Positions 1 to 10,969 of a stretch of DNA of 64,000 nt are shown piece by piece. The stretch is taken from NCBI GenBank assembly GCA_002104905.1, contig MCFE01000167.1, forward strand, positions 62,001 through 126,000, in the 5' to 3' direction. Position numbers and translations under genes: made by a program. The notes under the pieces were generated by a model. That model was not told the origin of the DNA, made no database searches, and saw only the letters and a list, made by a program, of their open reading frames with translations. Position 1 is the first letter of the stretch; each line of letters begins with the position of its first letter. Origin of the DNA: Basidiobolus meristosporus CBS 931.73 (lineage: Eukaryota; Basidiobolomycota; Basidiobolomycetes; Basidiobolales; Basidiobolaceae).

Positions 1-19
1 AGAGCATAACAAAATATTA

Positions 20-1140
20 ACCCTCAAGTAAATCCTGTACAAAGCACCTATAATGCCAGGTAGTACCAGTGGACCAAGATGGGGCCATGCATTTTTTTGA
101 TATTATACAAGCTGCAGGAGCTAGATTAGTACCATGGGTATTGAGTATAAGATAGACAGCATCTGTTCTTCTGTGCTCTTACACATCCTGCACAGCATTC
201 ATCCCAAAAAAAGGCCAAAAATGGAACTTTTTCCATCACAATACTTAGAACACAGGTCAACTTTTGTGGTGTAGAGGTACTCCTGGGAGAAGCTACACAA
301 CGCAAGGGGTGTGAGGTGTCTGATGGGTGCAATAACCTCTGTGTCTCAACTGCTGGTGTCTTTGTCAATATGTAACTATGGCAAAAGCTCATGCTTCTCT
401 AGCTTTCTAGGTGCTCCAAGTGTCTCCAAAGGCCTCTGTGTGTCTTGTGCACTACCCTGAAAAGCTCCTTGATGGCAGGTCTGAGATGTACTGTTGAAGG
501 CAGGTGCAGTGATTAACTGCTAATCAATAAGGGAGATGTGTTACTGATGAAAGGGATGATTTATTAATGAGGGATTTCTTTCCCTCAAATACTTTTCTTG
601 ATTGTCAAGTGATTACTAATGACAAGGTTCTAGAAGATTCTAGGCATCAATGGAATTCTTGATGACACTGTTATGAGTTAAAAATATGCCAAGAATATCC
701 TGGAAGGCTCTAAAAGGCACAACACATCCAACCAATCAGGGATTGGTAGTCTGAAACCTGTGCAACATAGAAATATCATATATGGTATTGAAATGGTATG
801 GACAGTAACACATACCTAGGTCATGTGTCACTGGTACTGACACAGGTACTTGCCTTATGTAGATACGTATACTGATTGCAATGCAGAATAACATCTGGGA
901 TAACTAATGCTAATAACTAATTGGGGTAAACATTGTATGGGGATAATACTGATAATATGGGTAAAAGAAGAATGGGATAATACTGATAAGAGAAACTATG
1001 GATAGGTATATCATAATGGCTATATGAATAAACTTGTCTGTGGGAGGTATGTTTACCCCACCACACCACTATGCCTCTCCAGCACACAATGGGACTACTT
1101 TGCACTCATGGCTTGATGTGGCACTATCCAACAAAACAAG
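20..1140. mobile_element. Broken copy of the fold-back element, interrupted by other repeats
   Basis: Bases about 20-275 match the right arm of the fold-back element at 16,200-16,440, including the words around tagtaccagtggaccaaga. Bases about 1,058-1,132 match its terminal part, seen in gcactcatgg, gtggcactat and the end aacaag. Between the two pieces lie about 780 bases of unrelated DNA that include repeat S. The left arm is missing from the window. This looks like an old copy, diverged and split by later insertion. No protein is supported; the open frames here are shadows. Confidence 0.6.
480..900. repeat. Dispersed repeat S, copy 1
   Basis: This stretch aligns by eye with 13,085-13,440. 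Shared words include acttttctt, aagtgattactaat, ccaaccaatcagg and gaacctgtg or gaaacctgtg. Both copies are about 350-400 bp and carry no open frame. Copy 1 sits inside the broken fold-back element. No terminal repeats or target duplications were certain, so the class (old LTR or non-autonomous element) is unknown. Confidence 0.5.
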
Positions 1141-1894
1141 ACTAATGGGCATGAAGATCAATGTGATTTGCAAACTGTCACTATATAATGCATGATTTGT
1201 ATTTGATTATATTGTTATGGATCAGATCACACTAGTCACTGATTTCCTAGTTGATTATAGACTTGCAAATGATTCATCAATAAACTTGCCAAGTCAATTT
1301 TTGCAGGTAATATATGCTACATTATGATACAGTACGTGGCAATTGATGGAGATTTATTCATAATACATGGAAAATTGGAAATATTGAGCTGATTATGCCA
1401 AATCAGTTCATCTTATTCCACGGCAATTATTTACAGACCTTGATACCGCATGCCCATCTGCACAGACTTTTCATATCCATCCCATTACTACCACTGAATT
1501 TTCTTTTGATACATTGAAGGAGGTCTATACCCAGTGCAGTGGACCATCCACTGCAGTCTTTGCATGGATATCTTTTGCTCAGCTTCCCTGCTCCTACTAG
1601 AAGTATTGCAATACAAGGCTTCATCCCATTATATGTGGTGACAAAATTACTGGAAGATTCTAATCCCAGCTGAAAGTAAGAAGAATCACCTTGCAGAGGG
1701 AATTAGCAAATTCTAACAGGCTTGGAATACTAGGTTAAGAAGCTCCAATAGACTTCCATTTCCCTGAGTGCTCAGTAAGGGGTTTTATATCAGGAGTATT
1801 TTGGATGCCTTCCCAATGAGAATTAACAGACCTTCCAGATGGTAGTGACACCATTATTCTAGCAAATATAAGGCACACTGTGTGAAGTTTAAAG
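1141..1894. other. Unassigned AT-rich sequence
   Basis: About 750 bases between the fold-back remnant and the decayed copia element. I see no convincing gene, and the 65-codon frame on the minus strand at 1,427-1,624 has no recognisable content. The sequence is probably further decayed repeat DNA. Confidence 0.4.
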
Positions 1895-4800
1895 CAGTGT
1901 CTGTAGGATATGAAGGTAATGATCTAAGTGACTAAGTTAGGTGAGTATTTAGGTGGAAATATAAATTTTTACAACACTCCCACTCAGCTAAATGTTCATA
2001 CCAACTAGTCCTAATTTTGACCTAAGATATTCAAACTTGTCTCTAGCAAATGGCTTGGTGAATATGTCTGCAATCATTTCATCTGTAGGACGGTAAGCTA
2101 AGCTAACTAAGTTACTCCCTATAGCTTCACATATGAAATGATGTCTAATATCTATCTGCTTGGTTCTAGCATGAAAATTTGGATTTCTACCTAATTGTAT
2201 ACATCCTTGATTATCTTGAAATAAAGTAATAGGCGTTTTTTGACATATGCCTAAATCTGTAAAAACTTTTCTTAATCACATTGCTTCTTTTGTAGCTTCA
2301 CAGGCTGCCATATACTCTGTCTCTGTGGTGGAAAGTGCTATGGTTGGTTGCTTTCTTGAATTCCATGAAATTGCTCCTTTACAGTAAAGAAAGGTGTATC
2401 CTGTGGTGGATCTTCTATCTTCTAAGTTTTGTCCCCAATCAGCATCAGAGTATCCCACAAGATCCTGTTCTGAATCCTTAGAAGTGTATCTTAAGCAGAT
2501 ATCAGTAGTTCCTTTTAGGTTTCTAAAAATCCGCTTAACTGCTGCAATATGATCAGATCCATAGTTCTGATTATGTTGCCTGACAACTCCCACTGAATAT
2601 GAGATATCTGGGCATGTTCCAAGCATGATATACATCAGACTGCCAACCATAGATTGACAAGGGAATTCAGGGCTTTCAGATGGCACCAAGCTCTCTTGAC
2701 TTGGTTGAGTTTTGACTAGGTTAAGGTTTGTCTCCATTGGGGTAGCTGCCAGTTTACAGTCTTCCACTTTGTACTACTTTAGTATATCTTGGATATAATT
2801 GGATTGGCTTACGGTAATAGTCTGGGTACTTCTGTCTATGGAGAAAATAATCCCTAAGAAGTAACTAAGTTCTCCTAGATTGGACATCTTGAACTCCTTA
2901 GATAGGCTGGATTTAGTCCCTTCCAATGTTTCTAGGTTATTGGCGGCTATGATAAGATCATCCACATATAGAGCTAATAGAACTGGATTTGCTTTATCTG
3001 GCTTATAGTATATACTATAGTCAGCATTACTTCTTTTGGAACTCAAAGATTCCAAATTAGAATCTATCTTGCAATTCCAGGCTCTTGGTAATTGTTTGAC
3101 ACCATATAGTGACTTTTTAAGCTTGCAGACCAAATGGGGGCTATCTTGGTCAGCAAACCCATCTGGCTGGTTCATATACAGGTCCTCATCAAGTTCTCCA
3201 TTCAAAAATGCAGTTTTTACATCCATTTGATGAATAAAAAACTTATATTTGGCTGCAATAGCCAATATTAATCTGATGGAGTTAAACTTGGCTACCGGTG
3301 CTAAGGTCTCAGTATATTCAAGTCCTTTTGTTTGAGAGTAACCTTTGGCTACAAGTCTTGCTTTGTATCTTTCAATTATACCATCAGCCTTGTATTTTGT
3401 CTTAAAGACCCATCTGCATCCAATTGATTTTTGGTTCATTGGTAATTTGACTAAGTCCCAAGTTTGATTTTCCATCAGGGCCTGATATTCTCAGTCATTG
3501 CAGATCTCCAAAACTTTGTCTGAGGGCTATTTAGGGCCTCTTTTACAGTCTGTGGTTCATCAATATGTACTGAATAGGCATAGGCTAAATTTGTACCCTC
3601 ATTGATATAGTTATTTGGGCTATTTCTTGTCTGATTGGATCTCCGGGCATTTGATACAAGAATGATCACTTCTGGGATATTCCTGGGCACTGATTCTGGC
3701 TGAACCACGGTTGCAGAGTCCTCAGGAGTGAAAAAATTTTCATTGTTTTGCTCTGATTCAATCCTGACAATTGGTGCACTTGAGATCAAATTTTTGTCAT
3801 CTTCTGATGTCATTTTTTGTGAAAATTTTGAATTTTCATCAGACAATACATCCCTGGACTTGATCAGCTTCTTTTCTTTGGTATTGTAGAGTCTGTATGC
3901 CTTACTCTCCTTGCAGTAGCCCAAAAATATGCATTTTTCACTTTTTGGCTCAAATTTTGACTGATTTCTGGCCAGTTTTTTGGCATATGCTGTACACCCA
4001 AATATTCTTAGATGTTCTGCACTTGGTCTGTATCCATACCATGCTTCAAATGGAGTAGAATCACAAAGTATTCTGTTATAACTACTATTTTTAGGGTATA
4101 CAGCAGTGGCAGCTGATTCTGCCCAAAAATCATAGGATAATTTTTGTTCATAGATCATAGATCTTGCCGTATCAATTATTGATCTGTTAGCTTGTGCTAC
4201 TACTTCATTTTGCTGTGGGGAGTATGGTACAGTAGTCTCTTGCTTTTTCCCATGAATTTTGCAGAAGTGGACAAAGAGTTTAGAGGTATATTCTCCACCA
4301 TTGTCAGAGCATATTTTCTTGATTTTTTCACCAGTTTCTTTCTCCACCATGGCTTTAAGCTCCCTGAACTTAGACAGAGCTTCTTCCTTTCTCTCCATGA
4401 AGTAGACCCATGTGTATCTTGTATAATCATCAATAAAAGTGATTAAATACTTCATCCCACCTAAGGATAAATTTTGCTTAGGTCCACACAGATCTGAGTG
4501 AATTAGATGTAATTTTTTCTTTGTTTTGGTTAGCCCAGAGCTCTTGAATGGTTGTCTGGCTTGTTTCCCATATATGCAGGCTTCACAGTGCTCTAAATTA
4601 CCTGGGGGATCAATTTTTACTCCAGAAATTAGCTGATCTTTGATCATTTTGCACAAATAATCAAGATTGATGTGCCCAAATCTCCTGTGCCAAAGCATGG
4701 GTGTTTCTTCATTTAAGTTACTTATATTGGCTTCCAAATATGATGAAATATAAGTCAACTTGTATAGATTCTGATCTCTGATACCCAAAGCAATATGGGC

Positions 4801-6309
4801 ACCATTTTGATCAGTGATCTTTCATCCAGAATTGTCAAAGCTGAAACAGAGTCCTTCTGCAGTGGCCTTGCTTACAGATAGTAGATTCTTGGCTATTTCT
4901 GGTACATAGAGTACTTCTTTAAGGGTCAGTGTATGGCTTCCTTCACCGCTTCTTAGGGTTACTTGGAGAGTTCCTTCTCCCACTGCATCAAGTGTTCTAT
5001 TGTCACCCATGAAAACCTTCTTAATTGGAATTTCTTGATATTGGGTAAAAAGTTCTTTTTGGTGTGTTAAGTGTTGAGATGCTCCAGAGTCCATATACCA
5101 CGTCTGAGAATCCTTGTTTGTGGTCATATTTAGTGCAGATATGAATAGTCTATCTTCAGTTGTTGCAGCATTTCAATTTTCAGGCTTATTTTGCTGATTA
5201 TCCCTCTTTTTGAGACACCAGTCTGATATGTGCCCTTTCCTTTTTCAGTAGTTGCACAACAGGTTGCTGTTGCCTTTGTAGGGTCTTGGGTATCTCCTTT
5301 GTTGGCTATCATTGCTTATTAAAGCATTTTCTTCTTCCTTCTTATTGGCGCTTGATTTTCTTAATTCTTCATCCAGGAGCCTTCCATATATGTAATTTAA
5401 GTTCAAATCCTCAGTTCTGGACTCCAGGGCTGATACAAGGCCCTGGAACTTGTCTGTCAGGCTATTGAGGATGGTACCTATCACATCCTCATCAGTAGTT
5501 GGTATGCCCACAGATTCCATCTCATCTACCAGCAGGATAATTCTGTTAATGAGATTTTTCATTTCTTCTCCTGGTAGCATCTTTGTAGTAAAGAATTTCC
5601 GTCTCAAATTCATTTTCTTAGCAGCTGAACATGACTGGTAGGTGTCTTCTAATGCCTTCCAGGCATTCTTTGCAGTTTTTGCTCTTGAGCACTGAATTAG
5701 CAATTTGTCTTTAACATTAAGGCAAATGCAGCTATAGGCACTTGGTCCTTCCTTATGGTACTTCAAGGCTTCCTCTCTCACGTTTTTAGGAGGGCATTCT
5801 TCTCCCATGACAATATCCCAAAGGCCTCTTTCTTGTAGCAGTATCTTCATCTTCACCTTCCACACTTGATAGCTAGATCCATCCAACTTTTCAGCAGAGG
5901 GGAAAATTCCAGTATAAGCAGTAGTAGACATTGCAGAGAGAGACAGCTTGGGGCTCATAACCTGTTGTAAGAGTCTTGGAGATATTGGAAGTGATTTGGA
6001 GAACAAGTAGATTATGTGGTTTTCACTTAATGATTTATTGATTGTAAAAGTAGTATTTATACTTTTACATAGTCTTGGCATAACAAACATGTAGAATAGG
6101 TTAGGGAAGGTCCCAAGAACATGTGTGCAAAGTTTGGGGCTGTTTGGTCAACTTTGAGAATTTTGATGTTCTGGGTACCTGGTATTTGGTGAAAATACTC
6201 TAAGTAAATCCCAACAAGGAATTTGGTCAGTATTCTCCAGGATATCAAGGTAATGATCCAAGTGACTTAGTAGGTGAATATTTAGGTCAAAATACACATT
6301 TTTACAACA
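1895..6309 (-). pseudogene. Decayed Ty1/copia retrotransposon (gag-pol), minus strand
   Basis: This is a full-length but broken relative of the intact element at 16,805-21,490, in the opposite orientation. A near-complete 5' LTR lies at 5,963-6,309. Next to it is a primer-binding site identical to that of the intact copy. The gag-pol coding region is then broken into frames at 6,090-5,245, 5,312-5,130, 5,127-4,822, 4,788-3,475, 3,475-2,774 and 2,767-2,276, followed by a 3' LTR reduced to about 1,895-1,972. Protease, integrase, reverse transcriptase (YVDDL) and RNase H segments are all recognisable. Frameshifts and stops separate them, so it cannot encode a working polyprotein. Protein similarity to the intact copy is high, so decay is fairly recent on the element's own time scale. 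Confidence 0.93.
5963..6309 (-). repeat. 5' LTR of the decayed copia element
   Basis: On the plus strand it runs from tgttgtaagagtcttggag to tttttacaaca. It is about 347 bp and clearly the same family as the LTRs at 16,805 and 21,141. The TATA-containing hairpin and the AATAAA-like site are still visible. Confidence 0.9.
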
Positions 6310-7284
6310 AAACCACCTGATGCAGCCAAATCTTCAGATAATGTCTTCAAGTATATATCTTCAAATGGTATGGCTATTACTGTTGGGCAAGGCTCAAGCT
6401 TCTGCCCATGCACTAAGGTCATTACCAGCAAGAATCAGGTACTTCTTGGATTCAGCTGTTGGCTGAAAGCTCTAAACTAGCATTAAGGAGGCATCAGGTA
6501 GCTGGAAGATTGCCAAGAAGAGAAAAGCAGGAAGACACAGATGCATCAGTAGAGTATTTATCAAGGACAAAGCATAGCTCTACTCAAAAGGTACTCAGTG
6601 AAATGTGGTAATGGAAAGTATTCCATTACTACAATATCTCTAAACCAATATTGCACTCATTTCTTTATTTTGCTTTTTGCTATCGTAACACACAACAGAA
6701 AGATCAAGAATTTCCAACTTTGAAGAGCAAATGCTCCAGACCCTGACAAGCAATCCACCCAAGAATATTATTTCATACAGTACACGTAGTAGCCAATACA
6801 TGTTTCAAATTACAGCTCATTTGAAGCAGTACTTAAGGAGTTATGACCAAAAGAGTCCAACTATTATATATACTATGCCTTATTGCTAGGATTACTATGG
6901 TGACTTTGATTGCGTGTAACTTTTGAACCAGCCAATCAAATCACGTGAAATTTTCACAGGTGCTGCGCCTATGTCCGATATGCGCCACTGCAAAATTTTA
7001 GCTTCATATCACGTGTATTGCTTGCGCAATTGCCCAAAAGCTTTGATCCTTCAAAATTTTCATATATATAACTTCCCCAGCTGAAAAATAAAGAGAGAGC
7101 CTCTCTTTCCAGAATCTCCACACTACGATTACAAGTTTAAAGGTTATAAGACTTCCCCTGCATCACTTGCACTGTTGAGTATTCTGACTTTGATCAGTAC
7201 TACATCAGTAAAGAGACTGCAAAGCTCACAAGAATCCAATCTAAGTTCTACAAGAAACTACCACTTTTCTGTCGGAAAAGTCCC
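6310..7284. other. Repeat-like DNA with a promoter-like segment
   Basis: Bases 6,390-6,600 resemble 10,740-10,960 and 7,900-8,060, so the N-terminal coding repeat of family R extends here. Bases about 6,850-7,140 look like a transcription start region: two CACGTG-type words (tcacgtga, tcacgtgta), then catatatataact, then aataaagagagag. That pattern would suit another LTR, but I could not define its ends. Confidence 0.35.
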
Positions 7285-7515
7285 CTCTAAGAAACCCCTT
7301 TACTCTAAAGACACCCCTTTAGACACCCCTTTAGAGACCCCTTTAAGAAACCCCTTTACTCTAAAGAAGCCCCTTTAGGCACCCCTTTAGTGTAAAGTCC
7401 ACTTTAGAGACCACTACAAGAAGCCCCTTTACTCTAAAGACACCCCTTTAGACACCCCTTTATGTCTAAAGACCCCTTTAGAGACTTCTACAACACACCC
7501 CTTTAGGTTAAAGGG
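7285..7515. repeat. Minisatellite with cccctttaga core
   Basis: About 230 bases made of imperfect tandem units built on acaccccttta(ga) and actctaaaga, with roughly 10-20 bases per unit and at least ten recognisable cores. On the plus strand the frame from 7,175 reads through it as proline/leucine/threonine repeats. I take this as a by-product of the repeat, not a gene. Confidence 0.8.
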
Positions 7516-7799
7516 GAGTTCAGAATTTCCATATTAGGAAATATTTTCTTAGAAAGGAAAGTGACTTCCAAATAAGGAAAAGTTACTATAAAAGTAAATA
7601 AGCCCATTAGTTGACAGAAGGTCAGAACACTGCTGTAGAAGTGATAAACACTGCCTACAGTATATTTTGAGCCCAAGATTGAGGAAATTAGTGAGAGTTA
7701 TATCTTCTATTGGTATATCAAACTCCCAATAAACTATTTCAGTATTAGCATACTGGAAGTTGTTGTATATTGTTGATTAGCCTCTACATTGTAGAACAA

Positions 7800-9095
7800 G
7801 CCCCAAACTAATCATAATACAACACAACAGAAAGTAGCAGTGAAGGACCTGACAGAGATAAAAATAAGCAGCTACCTAAGGTGCCCATTACTGCATGGGC
7901 AGAGAGCTCAAAACAAGCAAGAAAGAAGCATCAGGCTGCCTGCATAGTTCCAGCAAGGGACAAGCTTGCCAAAGCAGATGCATCAGAGCAGCTTTTACCA
8001 AGGAGAAAATGTAGTTCAATACAAGAAACACCCAGACAAAGTAGTAGTGAGAGACCTGGCAGTAATAAAGGAAATTGTAATGGGGAAAACGTCTACCCAA
8101 GCCAGAGACAGGGAAGTGTTAGAAAAGAGCTGTAACTCTTGCCAATGAATGCTGTAAGCCCAGAACAGACTGAATCCCATCAATGACAAGAAGAATTATC
8201 AGCAAGAAAACAGCTGTTTTCACCAGAGTTTGAAGCGCAGGCAGTTGAGCTACACCTCAGTGAGGTAGATGAGTTTGCTGAGAAAGGCAAGTTGTCTACC
8301 ACAGCCTGCACATCCTCCATTGTTGGCTTAGTGGAGATCCTGCTGACAGTCAAAGTAGCTACATCTAGAATTTCAAGGGTTATCACAATGCCTTTAGTGA
8401 ATTTTGAAACAATAATAGGCACATTGAGAGGCTGCAGCACTTCTTCAAGAACAGTACTTAAGAAAATACACTTCAATGTTGCAAGGATTTATTGCAGAGA
8501 CTGGCAGATGAGGTGCTAGACTTTGCAGTGCCAGCTGAAGACCAGGACATGTGGAAACCAGTGAATGAACAGTGGCATAAAGCTTTTGGGTTCCTGCCAA
8601 AGTTGTGGAAACAGAGTGTTACAGCAGAAATAGTTATTGGGTGATGGACTTTAATGGAGTTACTTGTTGAGTGTGCGGTTAGGCTTAATGTTAATGTAAG
8701 GTATAAGGACTTGTGTAGGTAAATACCATTGGCAATTGAGGCACAACTGAAGCTTCAATGGAAACAAATCAATTTGTATGCATGAAGAATAAGAGAAACA
8801 GCTGAGTCAGGTAGTAAGGAGCGTGAAAAAGAGAGAATAGCCAATCAATGCACACAAATGTAGGAGGTTATAGAGTGTCTGGGATCACAAAGTGAGAAAA
8901 TTGGCAGAGAACCAATCAAAAGCCACTTTTGTATTGCTGTGTTGAAAAATTTTGACAAAGTTTTTATGATATCTGGTGTTCAATTATTATTTGATGGTCT
9001 TTGCATTGTGTCCTGATAGAATCAATACCTCTTAGTCATGGGACTTAGAATCTATGATGGCCTTTTGGCATGATCATCACAATAATTATTCATAG
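7800..9095 (+). mobile_element. Repeat family R, copy R1 (decayed coding element)
   Basis: First of four similar copies of about 1.1-1.3 kb. It carries broken pieces of a plus-strand reading frame shared with the other copies: a basic, glutamine/serine-rich first part (7,881-8,135), an acidic serine/threonine-rich middle (8,220-8,440) and a helical C-terminal part (8,440-8,760) with a WEPVNEQWHKA-like motif. I do not recognise the protein. The conserved frame across copies suggests the ancestor coded for a protein. The right end, near cacaataatta, is followed directly by the 3' end of a copia element. Confidence 0.6.
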
Positions 9096-9097
9096 GG

Positions 9098-9489
9098 TCA
9101 AAATTAGCACTAGTCAGTATCAACATTTAGTTGAGCAGGAGTGTTGTAAAAGTTTGTAATTCCACCTAAATATTCACCTAGCTTAGTCACTTAGATCCTT
9201 ACATTCAAACTCTAGAGAATACTGACTAAACTTCTTGTTGGGATTTATGCATAATATTTTCACCAAATATCAGGTACCCAAAACATGAAAATTAGATAGG
9301 TTGTCAAAACAGCCCCATATTTTGTACACATGTTCTTGGGACCATCCTAAGCCTATTCTATGTGTTTTTTATGTCAAGACTATTTAAAAATATCAATAGT
9401 ACTTTTATACTCAATAAATCATCAAGCAATAACCACGTAATTTACTTGCCCTCCCAATCACTTCAAGTATCTTCAAGTCTCTTACAACA
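9098..9489 (+). mobile_element. 5'-truncated copia element: short tail plus LTR
   Basis: Bases 9,098-9,141 match the last codons and polypurine tract of the intact element (gcactagtcagtatcaaca). They are followed by a diverged LTR at 9,142-9,489 running from tgttgtaaaag to cttacaaca. Everything upstream of the tail is missing and is replaced by family R DNA. It is a dead fragment. Confidence 0.85.
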
Positions 9490-10969
9490 CATATGCTGTC
9501 TGCATGCTTATGGCTGAGAGGCTTTTTACAATAACCACATGGTCATTTTTCTCTTCTCTTACAGAATTGAATCAAAGTAGTCTTCTCCATGAGGCAAGCA
9601 GTTTGACACTCAACAGCATAATGCTATTATATCACTTTTTTGTCAGTACTCATGCAAATTTAAGATAATCTTGTCATTGAGACATTACACCTACATGAAT
9701 ATAAGATATAATGATGATCTGCCATAATAAGCATCATAAATACAGTTCTGGCACCACATATACATGTATATGTAACACTGTTTCCCCTTTGGTTTGACTC
9801 TCTTCCCTATATATGCTGCCAAAAAAATAAAGCAACAGTACCTAGTTTCCAACCAAACCCTGCCATTGTCAGTGGCAAAAGAACAGTTGGACAACAGCTT
9901 ACTTTCTCAAATAGTGCAATAAGCAGGGCTACATTCAAAAAATGCCATGTTGACAGTGTGTCCACTCAAGGTAATGATGCAGACTCCTCAGGCTTTCAGT
10001 CAAGTAGGCAAAGGAGTATCTCTGTGGAGCTGCAAGCTGTCCATGATGCTCAGGCAGACAAGAATGCATAAAAGCAGTACCCTTGGTTGAAGACCAGCAA
10101 TTGGCCTTCATAACATAGCACCTTCAGTATTAGCAAGTATGATGTCAGCTCATATCATAGCATTAATGAGGCAATTAGGTACAATGGCTCATAGGTGAGA
10201 TACAATGGTGTAGAGAAATCATAATATAGTCTTGAAACAGGATAAGTGGATAATACATGTAGAGCAATCAATATCCCAGGTAGTGAAAGCAGTATCTTTG
10301 CTGCAAAGAAGGAACTCAGGTAGCTCAATGTCACAGCCAAGAATTGAGCCATTTCCAGATGTGTCAGCAAAGGAACACTGTAAAGTCTTTGAAGCACAAC
10401 AACAGTGCCCAAAGATAAAGCCTACAGAAGAACCTATCACATCATGGGAGGGAGAAACTGAGGTGTTTACACCCAAGCTTAAAAATCAAAAGACATTGAG
10501 GATCTGTGAAGCCATTAAGTGCCATGATGTAGAGTGGACCTGTATTCAAGAGGCCATTAGTGGTCCAGATTGGCATCTCTTTAAGGCTGGCATACCATGG
10601 GACCATCAGGAACTCAAGGCCAAGCTGAATGCACTTTAGCTGTTTTGTAAGCATTATCCAGGATTCAAGCAGGCAAATGGATTTTGGGTCAGCATTTGTA
10701 TGCTAAACATGTATCTCCAGAATAGAAGTAACTGTCAAGGGCAGAAGAACAAGGGTACCATAGCTAAAAACCGCAGCTTGCTCAAGAGCTTGTCACAAGC
10801 AGGGCAAAAAGCTCCAGACAAGTGTCAAGGAGATGTCAGGTAGCTGGAAGAGTGCCAATTAGGGACAAGCAGGCAGACACAGATGCACCAGCACAACATT
10901 TATCAAGGAAAAAGTGTAGATCCACTCAACCAGCCCTCAGTCAAAGTAGCAGTGAAGGACCTGGCAGTG
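9490..10969 (+). other. Repeat-like DNA with a fragmentary unknown frame
   Basis: A 135-codon open frame at about 10,232-10,639, opening without an ATG, is followed after a stop by more in-frame coding-like sequence to about 10,850. It then joins the R2 repeat. The predicted piece is hydrophilic with several tryptophans (for example DVEWTCIQEAISGPDWHLF). It may be the upstream part of the family R protein. I do not recognise a domain. The rest of the stretch (9,490-10,150) shows no supportable gene. Confidence 0.35.

Noticed and set aside
7285-7515. Telomere-like or CRISPR-like array
   Set aside because: Units are cccctttaga-type, not ccctaa, vary in length, and have no regular spacers; the host is eukaryotic.
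10155-10476. Minus-strand frames of 85 codons with hydrophobic stretches
   Set aside because: They are antisense to the better-supported plus-strand repeat frame.
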